From Bacillus sp. DNRA2 (GTDB taxonomy: Bacteria > Bacillota > Bacilli > Bacillales > Cytobacillaceae): a stretch of DNA of 64,000 nt. Below, in pieces: positions 52,305 through 61,974 of the stretch. Position 1 is the first letter of the stretch. Each line of letters starts with the position of its first letter. Position numbers and translations under genes: made by a program. The notes under the pieces are model-generated. The model saw only the letters and a list, made by a program, of their open reading frames with translations. It ran no database searches and was not told the origin of the DNA. The stretch is from assembly GCF_012843265.1 (NCBI RefSeq), contig NZ_JABAIT010000013.1:57822-121821 (forward strand). The letters are read 5' to 3'.

Positions 52305-52451
52305 AGACAAAATCCCTATTTCCAAGTCGAAATTTGTCTAATTGTTGAATATTTAAAGGTTTATTTGTGGATTTTAGTGCGTTTGATACACTAAATGTAA
52401 TAATAATGGAAAAATTCGACGATGTAAAGTGGAAATAGGGAAATTATGTCT
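52305..52451 (+). other. Long-range inverted repeat in the leader of the permease gene
   Basis: The left arm contains, in order, AGAC (52305), CCCTATTTCCA (52314-52324) and GTCGAA (52326-52331). The right arm has TTCGAC (52415-52420), TGGAAATAGGG (52430-52440) and GTCT (52448-52451). The three pieces pair in mirror order with bulges of 1-9 bases around an 83-base loop. It may be a structured leader RNA or an old element end. Confidence 0.6.
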
Positions 52452-52490
52452 ATAAAGTGGGAAAAAATCTTAATGGTTCCATTAATCTAA

Positions 52491-52520
52491 AACAGCTGAT
52501 TATGCTGTTTTTTTTTATTG
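52491..52520 (+). terminator. Terminator hairpin in the permease leader
   Basis: ACAGC/GCTGT around TGATTAT, followed by a long T run, about 65 bases before the permease start. It could be an attenuator for the permease or the end of the upstream transcript. Confidence 0.7.
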
Positions 52521-52584
52521 TTTGGAAAATATAGATTTAGATGAAAGTGTTAAGTTTGAAAGTGTCTTTAGTGAGGGGGTTCCT

Positions 52585-53970
52585 ATGGCGAAGCAAGCAA
52601 ATGGCAGTGAGAGTTCTGAAAAGTTGCTTGAATGGTGGCAACTCTCATTGATTGGGGTAGGGTGCATAATCGGGACAGGATATTTTTTAGGTTCAGGACT
52701 GGGAATTAAGATGACAGGTCCTTCGATGTTTTTTGGTTTTATCATTGCGGCGATTGGGACTTATGTCGTATTTGATGCATTATCTAAAATGTACACGAAG
52801 GATCCACAAAAGGGATCATTCCGTTCATATGCCAAAAAGGCATTTGGACGATGGGCAGGATTCAGCAGTGGTTGGGTTTATTGGTTTTCGGAAATGCTTA
52901 TTATGGGAAGCCAGCTCACTGCATTGTCAATTTTCACGAAATTTTGGTTTCCTAATATGTCATTATGGGTTTTCGCCTCAATTTATGCGGTCCTTGGTGT
53001 TATTGTTGTCTTAACAGGAACAAAAGGGTTCGAACGAATGGAAAATATGTTTGCAATAATTAAGATTGCAGCCATTTTAATGTTTATTGTTTTGGCAGGT
53101 GCTGGACTATTCGGTGTACTCGATGCCGGAAAAGAAGTCTTTCACACACCTAAACAAGTGGATGAATATTTTCCTGCAGGCTTTAAAGGGATATGGTCTG
53201 CGTTAATCTTTGCTTTTTACGCCTTTGGTGGAATCGAAATTATGGGAATCATGTCTGTGCGTTTGCGCAATAAAAACGACGCTGGTAAAGCGGGGAAAAT
53301 CATGATTCTCTTGTTGACAATTATCTATCTTTTATCGATTGGATTAGCAGTAACAATGGTTCCTTGGCAAAATTTTAATGCTAAAGAAAGCCCTTTTGTG
53401 ATTGCCATGGATAATTATCAGTTGAAATTTTTTCCACATATTTTTAACGGCGCCCTTATTATTGCTGGTTTCTCAACTATGACTGCCTCATTATTTGCTG
53501 TAACAAGCATGTTGGTTACGTTAGCTTCAGACGGTGATGCACCACAACTGTTTGCAAAAAAAGGGAGGCTAAAAGTTCCTGTTTTCGCCCTGCTGCTAAC
53601 CGTGTCTGGATTAGTTACCTCAATCATCTTAGCATTAGTTATGCCGGATTCGATTTATGAGTATATCACCACGGCAGCAGGATTAATGCTTTTATATAAC
53701 TGGCTATTTGTGTTGATGTCAGTTCAAAAATTGATAACCTTGACTATATGGGATCATTTTAAACGTTTAATTGGGATGGTCTTTATTTTATTAGCCATAA
53801 CAGGAACATTATTCCAAGACTCAATTAGGCCAGGCTTTTTAGTGAGTATCGGTTTTGTGGTTATTATTGGGATCATTTCATTGATCATTCACTTCAGAGC
53901 CAAAACAAAGGGTGGAGCTTCGACCTTACCAAGGCCAGTATTTGAAAAATTGGTATTAAAAGAAAAATAA
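52585..53970 (+). CDS. Amino acid permease (APC superfamily)
   Basis: 461 residues from ATG 52585 (GAGGGGG about 6 bases upstream); the frame upstream to 52522 lacks an RBS. About 12 hydrophobic helices. The first helix carries the APC motif GVGCIIGTGYFLGSGLGIKMTGPSM; FYAFGGIEIMGIMSVRLRNK is the conserved helix 6 region. It imports an amino acid with protons or exchanges it; substrate unknown. Its 3' end overlaps the convergent LysE gene by 15 bases. Confidence 0.9.
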   Translation: MAKQANGSESSEKLLEWWQLSLIGVGCIIGTGYFLGSGLGIKMTGPSMFFGFIIAAIGTYVVFDALSKMYTKDPQKGSFRSYAKKAFGRWAGFSSGWVYWFSEMLIMGSQLTALSIFTKFWFPNMSLWVFASIYAVLGVIVVLTGTKGFERMENMFAIIKIAAILMFIVLAGAGLFGVLDAGKEVFHTPKQVDEYFPAGFKGIWSALIFAFYAFGGIEIMGIMSVRLRNKNDAGKAGKIMILLLTIIYLLSIGLAVTMVPWQNFNAKESPFVIAMDNYQLKFFPHIFNGALIIAGFSTMTASLFAVTSMLVTLASDGDAPQLFAKKGRLKVPVFALLLTVSGLVTSIILALVMPDSIYEYITTAAGLMLLYNWLFVLMSVQKLITLTIWDHFKRLIGMVFILLAITGTLFQDSIRPGFLVSIGFVVIIGIISLIIHFRAKTKGGASTLPRPVFEKLVLKEK

Positions 53971-54585
53971 TGTCTTCATAGCTTCAACGCCAAAATAAAT
54001 CCCAAATCCTATTAGTGATAGTCCTGAAATATAAGCAATGGATGTAAGCAAAGATCTTGATAAATATCGCCTAAAAGTACTGGCTAATAGCGCCATAGAC
54101 AAATCCCAAATCATTAAGCCACAAAACATTGCACACGTATATATGATTAATTGATCAGCACTATAGTTAGAAATGGTCTTTGCTAGAACTGAGCCATATA
54201 TTCCGAGCCAAAAAAGAATCGTTAATGGATTGGATATTGACATAAAAAATCCTGACATTAATGATTTTATTAAAGGCTCGGATTGCCGTGAATTGCCAGT
54301 TGTGACTTTTCCGGCGCCGATAATGCTCTCTATACCAGTATAAATCAACACGAAACAGCCAAACGACCAAAGAAACGATTGAATGATCGGTTTTTCAAGA
54401 AAATGGACAAAGCCTAAATAAACAAGCCCCATATAAAAGGCATCTGCGATAATTGCTCCAATGCCCACAAACCACGAATGAAAAAATCCATTCCGAATTC
54501 CTTTTTCGAGCTGTGCTGCATTAATCGGACCGATGGGAGCCGCTAATGATAATCCTAAAAATATAAAACTAAAAAATGTTGTCAT
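53956..54585 (-). CDS. LysE family amino acid exporter
   Basis: 209 residues, six membrane helices. LGLSLAAPIGPINAAQLEKGIRNGF is the LysE/RhtB N-terminal motif, and SISNPLTILFWLGIYGSV the conserved central one. Exports an amino acid or related solute; substrate unknown. Convergent with the permease gene, sharing 15 bases of 3' coding sequence. Confidence 0.9.
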   Translation of the reverse strand: MTTFFSFIFLGLSLAAPIGPINAAQLEKGIRNGFFHSWFVGIGAIIADAFYMGLVYLGFVHFLEKPIIQSFLWSFGCFVLIYTGIESIIGAGKVTTGNSRQSEPLIKSLMSGFFMSISNPLTILFWLGIYGSVLAKTISNYSADQLIIYTCAMFCGLMIWDLSMALLASTFRRYLSRSLLTSIAYISGLSLIGFGIYFGVEAMKTLFFF

Positions 54586-54848
54586 ATCGCATTTACCTCC
54601 TGCTAAAACAGTGCTCGTACAGTTTATTCAGTTTTTAGGGCATGTACGACAACTGAATGGAAATATTTATCACCTTCGTAGTAAATTTACTAAAAACGGG
54701 TGAGTCCTTTGTGTAATCAGTTTACATAGCATGATTTCTATTCAGACATTCCTAACAAAGATAAATGGAATAATATTTCCATTTTAGCAAACCTTAAAAA
54801 TAGCCTTTAATCTAACTGGTTAATTTAAAGTGACTGGTGAGGTGCATG

Positions 54849-56525
54849 ATGAAAGGGAACCTGCAAAGAAATGAAATGGTTTATGTGATAATAGCATTGC
54901 TATTGATTGGCATGTATTTGTCACCGTTGTTTATTTTGGGAGAAAACGCTCACATCCGTGTCCATGATAATTTAGACTCAAACATTGCCTGGTACAAGGT
55001 ATTGGCAAAAAGCGGACAGTTGTTCGGGTCATTTAATGCGACGATACCCCAAATCATTAATGGCTTACCCCGCAATGCATTCGGGTCTGAATTCAGTGGG
55101 ATTGTTTGGTTGTACGCAATATTTCCTACAATGGTGGCATACGGTTTAAGCCAAGCGCTTACTCGGCTTTTTGCTTTTATCGGAATGTATTTATTACTTA
55201 AAGATCATTTTTTAAGTGAAGATAAATTCCAAGTATACCGTGTTGGAGTGGCTCTTACCTTTGCGATAACGCCATTTTGGCCATCGGGGATGCTCAGTAC
55301 GTTAGGTATGCCATTGGCACTATGGGCATTTCTCAATATTAGAAATGGTATAAGAACCTGGAAGAATAGCTTAGTGTTAACTTTGCTTCCGTTCTACTCC
55401 AGTATTGTTCTGGGCTTTTTCTTTTTCCTTAGTGCGATGGGGATATTTTGGATTTGGGATGTAGTGAAATCAAAAAAGATTCAGTTGCGCTTTTTGTTAG
55501 CGCTGCTCTATATGACAACCATCTATATGGTAGTTGAGTATCGCTTAGTTTACTCGTTTTTATATACTGCAGAACCAAATAGCCGTGATGAATATTTTCA
55601 TGCGAATCTGCCTTTGGAGCGAGTGATACGGTTGGCCTTTAAAAATTACATATATGGACATACGCATGTCATGACTGTCCATACTTTAATCATTCTTCCA
55701 GTATTATTTATTGGCTTGTTCATCATTTGGAAGAATAAACAATGGAGAACAGAACGGACTTTTGTGTTTTTCTTTTTCCTCAATTTTGCTTTATCGCTAT
55801 GGTATGCATTTTGGTTTTATGAAGGGTGGCTTCCATTAACGAAGCGATTTCATTTTATGGATACGTTTAATTTTGCCCGCTTTCATTTTTTGCGCCCGTT
55901 AATTATATATGTGAGTTTTGGCCTGGCACTGAAGCTGATATGGGAAAATTGGAAACTGTTGCGGCATACAGCATCAGTTCTTCTTTTGGCACAGGTTATT
56001 TTGTTATTTTCGTTTAATGATGAATTGGTCTATCAAAAAAAACCAACCGTAAAACAGTTTTATGCCGAGGAGCAATTTCGTGAAATTAGAGAGTATATTA
56101 ATCGACCAGTCGAAGAATACCGCGTTGCTAGTATCGGGCTGCATCCAGCAATAGCTCAATATAATGGTTTCTATACGCTTGATACGTATAATAATTTTTA
56201 TCCACTTAAGTATAAGCATGAATTTCGAAAAATAATTGCAAATGAATTAGATAAAAATAAAAAAATCCGTAAGTATTTTGATAAATGGGGGGGACGATGC
56301 TACTTTTTCACGAACGAGCTCGGTAAATCTTACATGTTTAAAAAGCATTCCAAAAAAACGATTCAATCCATTAATCTCAATTTAGAACCTTTCAAGAAAA
56401 TGGGCGGACAGTACTTATTTTCGAGTGTAAAAATCATAAATGCGAGTGAAAAAGGACTATTGCTAGAAAAGGTGTTTGAAACTAAAACATCCGCTTGGAA
56501 AATATATCTATATAAAGTCAGCTAA
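54849..56525 (+). CDS. ykoS: DUF6044 membrane protein (YkoS-like)
   Basis: 558 residues, start ATG 54849 with GGTGAGG 6 bases upstream (GTG 54837 also in frame). About 12-13 hydrophobic helices (VYVIIALLLIGMYLSPLFIL, LVLTLLPFYSSIVLGFFFFL, ...), then a soluble C-terminal ~160 residues. Matches the DUF6044 family, B. subtilis YkoS, which is next to glycosyltransferase YkoT. The length and topology resemble GT-C lipid-linked glycosyltransferases. In B. subtilis the pair is sporulation-linked; function unproven. Confidence 0.8.
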   Translation: MKGNLQRNEMVYVIIALLLIGMYLSPLFILGENAHIRVHDNLDSNIAWYKVLAKSGQLFGSFNATIPQIINGLPRNAFGSEFSGIVWLYAIFPTMVAYGLSQALTRLFAFIGMYLLLKDHFLSEDKFQVYRVGVALTFAITPFWPSGMLSTLGMPLALWAFLNIRNGIRTWKNSLVLTLLPFYSSIVLGFFFFLSAMGIFWIWDVVKSKKIQLRFLLALLYMTTIYMVVEYRLVYSFLYTAEPNSRDEYFHANLPLERVIRLAFKNYIYGHTHVMTVHTLIILPVLFIGLFIIWKNKQWRTERTFVFFFFLNFALSLWYAFWFYEGWLPLTKRFHFMDTFNFARFHFLRPLIIYVSFGLALKLIWENWKLLRHTASVLLLAQVILLFSFNDELVYQKKPTVKQFYAEEQFREIREYINRPVEEYRVASIGLHPAIAQYNGFYTLDTYNNFYPLKYKHEFRKIIANELDKNKKIRKYFDKWGGRCYFFTNELGKSYMFKKHSKKTIQSINLNLEPFKKMGGQYLFSSVKIINASEKGLLLEKVFETKTSAWKIYLYKVS

Positions 56526-56544
56526 GTTTGGGAGGTACAACAAG

Positions 56545-57573
56545 ATGGAACCAACTCTGACAATCGTTATTCCTTGTTACAACGAGGAAGCGGTACTCCG
56601 TGAAACGATAAATCAATTGAATGAGCTAATAAACCAATTAGTGGAAGACAATTTAATCTCAAAGCAAAGCATGCTGCTGTTTGTGGATGATGGCAGTAAG
56701 GATAGCACCTGGGGCATGATTTATAAGGAAGGATTGAAAAATGAGCGCATTAAAGGCTTAAAACTTGCGCGTAACGTTGGACACCAGCGCGCTTTATTAG
56801 CGGGATTGCTAACAGCCAAAGAACGATCGGATTGTGTCATTTCTATCGATGCCGATTTACAAGATGATATTAACGTTATTCGGGAGTTTATCATGAAATA
56901 TCAAGAAGGATATGAAGTGGTCTATGGGGTCCGCGACTCTCGAAAGAGCGATTCGTTTTTTAAAAGAAATACAGCTCAAGGCTATTACAGACTTATGGAA
57001 AAACTCGGTGTTTCACTCGTGTATAATCACGCTGACTATCGGCTAATGAGCAAACGTGCCCTTGAGGAGCTTGAAAAATTCGAGGAGGTAAATTTATTTC
57101 TGCGTGGAATAGTTCCTCTAATCGGATTTAGGTCGACCTCAGTCTATTATGCTAGGAAAGAACGTCTTGCTGGGGTATCGAAATATCCATTAAAGAAAAT
57201 GCTTTCATTTGCCTTGGATGGTATTACGTCTTTTTCAATCACTCCAATCAGACTTGTTTTATTTTCAGGATTAACTGCCTTTTTAATTAGTTTATTATTT
57301 GGAGTGTATTTCTTCTGGTTAAAAATGTATGGCAGTACCGTGACAGGGTGGACCTCGCTAATTACCTCGATTTGGCTTATCGGTGGTTTGCAGTTAATTG
57401 CGATTGGTCTAATTGGTGAATACATCGGAAAAATGTATATTGAAACGAAACGACGGCCAAAATACGTCATTGATATCAATACTTTTCAATTACCACAAGC
57501 TTTTCAAGCAAATGGGAATAAAAGGCTAACTGAGGAAGCAGTGCCACTAAATTTTGCTCAATATCCTAAATAG
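56545..57573 (+). CDS. ykoT: Family 2 glycosyltransferase, DPM1/GtrB-like (YkoT-like)
   Basis: 342 residues from ATG 56545 (GGGAGG about 9 bases upstream); the earlier in-frame start overlaps ykoS. GT-A domain TIVIPCYNEEAVL, LFVDDGSKDST, SIDADLQDD; then two C-terminal membrane helices (LVLFSGLTAFLISLLFGVYFFW, SIWLIGGLQLIAIGLIGEYIG). It should load a sugar onto undecaprenyl phosphate. Stop of ykoS is 19 bases upstream, so the two are an operon. Confidence 0.88.
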   Translation: MEPTLTIVIPCYNEEAVLRETINQLNELINQLVEDNLISKQSMLLFVDDGSKDSTWGMIYKEGLKNERIKGLKLARNVGHQRALLAGLLTAKERSDCVISIDADLQDDINVIREFIMKYQEGYEVVYGVRDSRKSDSFFKRNTAQGYYRLMEKLGVSLVYNHADYRLMSKRALEELEKFEEVNLFLRGIVPLIGFRSTSVYYARKERLAGVSKYPLKKMLSFALDGITSFSITPIRLVLFSGLTAFLISLLFGVYFFWLKMYGSTVTGWTSLITSIWLIGGLQLIAIGLIGEYIGKMYIETKRRPKYVIDINTFQLPQAFQANGNKRLTEEAVPLNFAQYPK

Positions 57574-57585
57574 CATGAAGAAAGA

Positions 57586-57864
57586 TTAACTACTTTTGAC
57601 ACCATATAAAATCAATGCCACACCTGAAAAAATCCAAACAACCTTCAAAAATGAGATTTTTTCAGCCAAACCTACCAAACCAATGGTTGTTGTAAGGATG
57701 AGAATGATGGGTCCTACAAGGGCAAGACTACTGTTTAATATCAGTGCTTTTTCGATATTATTGGCTTTAAGAATAAGAAAAGCAACACTCAGCTCAATGC
57801 TGCCTGAAATCATTCTTAACAACGCCATACCAACTATAGCTTTTTCAAACATTTGAAACATCAT
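57586..57864 (-). CDS. YqhV-like DUF2619 membrane protein
   Basis: 92 residues, three hydrophobic segments (VGMALLRMISGSIELSVAFLIL, LALVGPIILILTTTIGLVGLA, VVWIFSGVALILYGV). Matches the small YqhV/DUF2619 proteins. Function unknown. RBS GAGGAGG. Confidence 0.8.
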   Translation of the reverse strand: MMFQMFEKAIVGMALLRMISGSIELSVAFLILKANNIEKALILNSSLALVGPIILILTTTIGLVGLAEKISFLKVVWIFSGVALILYGVKSS

Positions 57865-58077
57865 TTATTCCTCCTCACATCAAAGTCTTGAACAGTATAT
57901 GCGATGATGATGCGAGATAGGACATGTTTATTCTTGAAACTCATTATCGTTATTTTCACTATATAACAAGACTAATTTGTTGTTTCTCAATGATAGAAAC
58001 GATACATTTGTCATATAGATAGTATAGATAGAAGTATAAATAATAGAAAAAGTAATTTGGGATGCGGGGGAGGATAA

Positions 58078-58698
58078 ATGGAAATTGAAAAAATTTTGAA
58101 GAAGCTGGAAAGTCGGCAAGCATCCATGCTGGATACAGAAAACTATTCGAAATTTGCAGTTTTATTACCACTTATCGAAAAAGAGGATGGTTATCACATT
58201 CTATTTGAGGTAAGAGCTTATAATATGCGGCGTCAGCCTGGCGAGATTTGTTTCCCTGGTGGCCGAATTGACCCCGGTGATGTGAATGAACAATATACAG
58301 CTATTAGAGAAACGTCTGAGGAATTAGGTATCTCTCCAGAGAATGTACGCCAAGTTGTTCCGTTGAATTATATGGTGAATGCCTTAGGGAGAATCATTTA
58401 CCCTTTCGCAGGAGTCATTGAAAATGTTGAACAAATCAAGCCAAATGAATCAGAAGTGGCCGAAGTTTTTACGGTCCCTGTTGAATTTTTTCAGAAATAT
58501 GATCCTGAAGTTTATAAGGTTCATTTACAAGCACAACCCGAACGTGAATTTCCATTTGATTTAATCATTGGCGGGGAAAATTATAATTGGCACAAATCGC
58601 ATATAGATGAGTATTTTTACAAGTATGAAGATAGGGTCATTTGGGGCTTAACCGCTAGAATCCTTCATCACTTTCTTGAATTGATTCAAGCTCAATAA
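58078..58698 (+). CDS. Nudix hydrolase, CoA pyrophosphatase-like
   Basis: 206 residues. Nudix box CFPGGRIDPGDVNEQYTAIRETSEELGI is the CoAse variant (GG, then Asp, later RE..EE) at about residues 60-87; the PxxxL..YMVNAL region and C-terminal FDLIIGGENY are conserved. Should hydrolyse CoA or similar dinucleotides. RBS GGGGGAGG. Confidence 0.87.
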   Translation: MEIEKILKKLESRQASMLDTENYSKFAVLLPLIEKEDGYHILFEVRAYNMRRQPGEICFPGGRIDPGDVNEQYTAIRETSEELGISPENVRQVVPLNYMVNALGRIIYPFAGVIENVEQIKPNESEVAEVFTVPVEFFQKYDPEVYKVHLQAQPEREFPFDLIIGGENYNWHKSHIDEYFYKYEDRVIWGLTARILHHFLELIQAQ

Positions 58699-58880
58699 TA
58701 AACCACTGACTAATGTGGAAGCCGGGACAAGCCTGTTGCTAGGAAGGTTCCGGTCCAATTATTATTGGAAAATCTGGAAATTATATGAAATATTAAAATT
58801 TTCAAAAAATTAATTAAAAAAGTGTTTTAATTTTCGGTTAATTATTATATAATTTAAAAAAGGACAAGGAGTTGATTTCC

Positions 58881-59111
58881 ATGGATCATAAGATGCCAAA
58901 TTTTATGAAACAAAATCACCACAATGCCCCAAAACGTCTTGCTGGAGAAATTAGCGCGTCAGATTCACTGATTGCCGAAATGCTACTCGAAAAGTCCCTC
59001 ATTGATTTTAGAATCCAACAACTGAAAAAAGAAATCGATTACTCCTTGGTACAAGGAAACAAGGAAGAGTTCCTAAAACTTACTGACGAATTAAAGCGAA
59101 TTTCAGCTTAA
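58881..59111 (+). CDS. IDEAL domain protein
   Basis: 76 residues from ATG 58881 (AAGGAG 9 bases upstream). C-terminal half carries an IDEAL-type motif (LIDFRIQQLKKEIDYSLVQGNKEEFLKLTDELKRI). Soluble regulator-like protein; the partner is unknown. Ended by the hairpin at 59124. Confidence 0.8.
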   Translation: MDHKMPNFMKQNHHNAPKRLAGEISASDSLIAEMLLEKSLIDFRIQQLKKEIDYSLVQGNKEEFLKLTDELKRISA

Positions 59112-59123
59112 TAGAATCGTCTA

Positions 59124-59149
59124 AAACCTAGTATTTATACTAGGTTTTA
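59124..59149 (+). terminator. Rho-independent terminator
   Basis: AAAACCTAGTA pairs with TACTAGGTTTT around TTTA. Confidence 0.85.
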
Positions 59150-59325
59150 TCATGCGAATTTTTCTAATCCCCATTCGAATTTCCTCCCAAATATTATTTT
59201 CCTTAAATGAAAATCCAGTCGAAAACTTAAAGATTTGTCGTTAAATCTATAAATATATTAAAAATAATGGTACAATAGTAAAAACTTAAAATTTACTGAA
59301 TAGAGTAAAAATGGAGGTAATGACT

Positions 59326-61005
59326 TTGGCTGAATTACGTAGTAACATGATCAAAAGCGGTTTTGACCGCGCGCCGCACCGTAGCTTGCTTCGTGCAGCA
59401 GGTGTTAAAGAAGAGGACTTCAACAAACCATTTATTGCTGTTGTTAACTCATATATTGATATTGTTCCGGGACATGTTCACCTGCAAGAGTTCGGAAAAA
59501 TCGTGAAAGAAGCGATTAGAGAAGCAGGTGGCGTTCCATTTGAAATGAACACAATTGGTGTTGACGATGGAATTGCAATGGGACATATCGGTATGCGCTA
59601 TTCACTTCCAAGCCGTGAGATTATCGCTGACTCTGTTGAAACAGTCGTGAACGCACACTGGTTTGACGGTATGGTATGTATTCCGAACTGTGACAAAATC
59701 ACTCCAGGGATGATGATGGCAGCGCTAAGAATCAACATTCCAACGATTTTTGTCAGTGGTGGACCAATGGCTGCTGGTAAAGATGCACAAGGTAACGCAC
59801 TTAATCTGAACTCTGTTTTTGAGGGAGTGGGAGCGTTCCAATCTGGAAAGATTGATGAGGCTAGATTAACAGAAATTGAACAAGTAGCATGCCCAACCTG
59901 CGGTTCATGTTCTGGTATGTTTACTGCAAACTCGATGAACTGTTTAGCTGAAGGCCTAGGTCTAGCTTTACCAGGGAACGGAACAATTTTAGCAGTAGCA
60001 GAAGAAAGAAAAGATTTCGTAAAACAGTCGGCAATGCAATTAATGGAACTAATTAAAAAGGATATTAAACCACGTGATATCGTTACTATCGACGCTATTG
60101 ATAATGCATTTGCATTAGATATGGCAATGGGTGGTTCCACAAATACTGTTCTTCATACTTTGGCGCTAGCCCATGAGGCGGAGATAGAATATTCATTAGA
60201 GCGCATTAATGATATCGCTAGTCGCGTACCGCATTTAGCAAAAATTGCACCTGCTTCTGATTATCATATTGAAGACGTACACAATGCTGGTGGTGTAAGT
60301 GCCATTATCAACGAATTATTAAAAATTCCTGGTGCGATTAAAGGAGATTGCTTAACTGTATCTGGTAAAACATTACAGGAAAATGTTGCCGGTGCAGAAA
60401 TTTTAAATCAACTAGTAATTCGTCCATTAGATAATCCTTATTCTGAACGCGGTGGTTTAGCTGTGTTGTTCGGAAACCTTGCTCCAGATGGTGCAGTTAT
60501 CAAAGTTGGTGCCGTTGACCCAGCTGTTGGTGGTTACCACAGAGGTCCTGCAATTTGCTTTGATTCTCAAGAGCAAGCACTTTCTGGAATTATCACTGGT
60601 AAAGTACAAGAAGGTCATGTTGTTGTCATTCGTTATGAAGGACCAAAAGGTGGACCTGGTATGCCAGAAATGCTAGCACCTACTTCACAAATCGTTGGTC
60701 GCGGGCTTGGGGCCAAGGTTGGTCTGATTACTGACGGTCGTTTCTCTGGTGCTTCTCGTGGTATTTCTATCGGTCATATTTCCCCAGAAGCAGCAGAAGG
60801 CGGTCCAATCGCTTTTGTTGAAGATGGTGATATCATCGAACTAGATTTAAATAATCGAAAAATCACACTTGAAATTTCTGATGAGGAAATGGCAAACCGG
60901 AAAGCAAACTGGAAAGGCTTTGAACCAAAGGTGAAAAAAGGTTACTTAGCTCGTTACTCTAAGCTTGTAACATCAGCCAACACTGGCGGCGTAATGAAAA
61001 TCTAA
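59326..61005 (+). CDS. ilvD: Dihydroxy-acid dehydratase
   Basis: 559 residues from TTG 59326, chosen because GGAGGT lies 7 bases upstream and B. subtilis IlvD begins [12 protein letters not shown] 59320 is too close. Fe-S ligands in [10 protein letters not shown] and [18 protein letters not shown]; catalytic [14 protein letters not shown]. It makes 2-ketoacids for Ile/Val/Leu. Promoter -10 TACAAT near 59271; a CodY-like AATTTACTGAATAGA at 59290 is weak (11 of 15). Alone, with a terminator at 61022. Confidence 0.96.
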   Translation: MAELRSNMIKSGFDRAPHRSLLRAAGVKEEDFNKPFIAVVNSYIDIVPGHVHLQEFGKIVKEAIREAGGVPFEMNTIGVDDGIAMGHIGMRYSLPSREIIADSVETVVNAHWFDGMVCIPNCDKITPGMMMAALRINIPTIFVSGGPMAAGKDAQGNALNLNSVFEGVGAFQSGKIDEARLTEIEQVACPTCGSCSGMFTANSMNCLAEGLGLALPGNGTILAVAEERKDFVKQSAMQLMELIKKDIKPRDIVTIDAIDNAFALDMAMGGSTNTVLHTLALAHEAEIEYSLERINDIASRVPHLAKIAPASDYHIEDVHNAGGVSAIINELLKIPGAIKGDCLTVSGKTLQENVAGAEILNQLVIRPLDNPYSERGGLAVLFGNLAPDGAVIKVGAVDPAVGGYHRGPAICFDSQEQALSGIITGKVQEGHVVVIRYEGPKGGPGMPEMLAPTSQIVGRGLGAKVGLITDGRFSGASRGISIGHISPEAAEGGPIAFVEDGDIIELDLNNRKITLEISDEEMANRKANWKGFEPKVKKGYLARYSKLVTSANTGGVMKI

Positions 61006-61021
61006 TCTAACTGATTAATTC

Positions 61022-61056
61022 AGAGATCTGGCTATAACAGTCAGGTCTCTTTTTGA
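61022..61056 (+). terminator. Rho-independent terminator after ilvD
   Basis: AGAGATCTG pairs with CAGGTCTCT across an 11-base loop, then TTTTTG. Confidence 0.8.
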
Positions 61057-61182
61057 TTTTAATTGACGAAAATATTACCATAATTGTTTCTGTTTTCAGG
61101 AAGAAAAAGGATATAATATTTTTATTAATCATCTAGAAAACCAAGCAACATTGTAATGCAATTGGAAAGGTTGTGATTATTC

Positions 61183-61962
61183 TTGCGAAATAAATCGGTA
61201 TTATTCGTTGCGATTTCTTCGATACTGGCATCTATCATTTGTATTGTTGGACTAGTAGTCACTTTAGTAGATTACTTTGACACTCCAACAGAGCCAATAA
61301 AAAATGAAGTTGTTAAAACAAAACCAAAAGAAAATGCTGATGATAGAGTGCAAATTGTAGCATTGGGAGATTCGTTAACTCGAGGTACAGGAGATTTGGA
61401 AGGGAAAGGATATGTTGGCTATTTAGTCAGTAATCTTGAGGAAAGGAGCAAACAAAAGTTAGCATTATCAAATTTGGGAATTAAAGGACTGACATCTGAT
61501 CAATTGGCAGGACAAGTGAAACAGGAAGAGATAAAAAGGCAAGTTGAACTTGCTGATATCATCCTCATCACGATCGGTGGCAATGATTTGTTCAGAGGTG
61601 GTGAAGGTCTAGCTAATATGAGTCCTGAAAGTTTGCAGCCTGTAGAGGCAGCATATGAGCAAAACTTAATGACAATCTTTTCAGAGCTTCGAGCAGCTAA
61701 CAAAGATGCGGAAATCTTTTTTATTGGATTGTATAACCCTTTCATCGATTTGGACAATGCAACCGAAACCTCCAAAGTGGTAAGGACTTGGAACTATAAG
61801 AGTGCGGAAATTAGTGCGAACTATCCGAATACTGTATTTGTACCAACTTTTGATTTGTTCCAATTAAAGGTTAATGATTATTTGTTTTCTGATAAGTTTC
61901 ATCCAAATACAAAAGGCTACCAGCTTATTGCCGAACGGGTCGCCTCATTAATTACGCTTTAA
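61183..61962 (+). CDS. SGNH/GDSL-family hydrolase, membrane anchored
   Basis: 259 residues from TTG 61183 (AAAGG about 12 bases upstream). N-terminal anchor SVLFVAISSILASIICIVGLVVTLV. GDSL block IVALGDSLTRGTGDLEG, block III TIGGNDLF and C-terminal FHPNTKGYQLIAERV with catalytic His. Extracytoplasmic lipase/esterase; substrate unknown. First of three genes with an ABC transporter (13 and -8 bases apart). Confidence 0.87.
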   Translation: MRNKSVLFVAISSILASIICIVGLVVTLVDYFDTPTEPIKNEVVKTKPKENADDRVQIVALGDSLTRGTGDLEGKGYVGYLVSNLEERSKQKLALSNLGIKGLTSDQLAGQVKQEEIKRQVELADIILITIGGNDLFRGGEGLANMSPESLQPVEAAYEQNLMTIFSELRAANKDAEIFFIGLYNPFIDLDNATETSKVVRTWNYKSAEISANYPNTVFVPTFDLFQLKVNDYLFSDKFHPNTKGYQLIAERVASLITL

Positions 61963-61974
61963 AGGAGGGGACAT

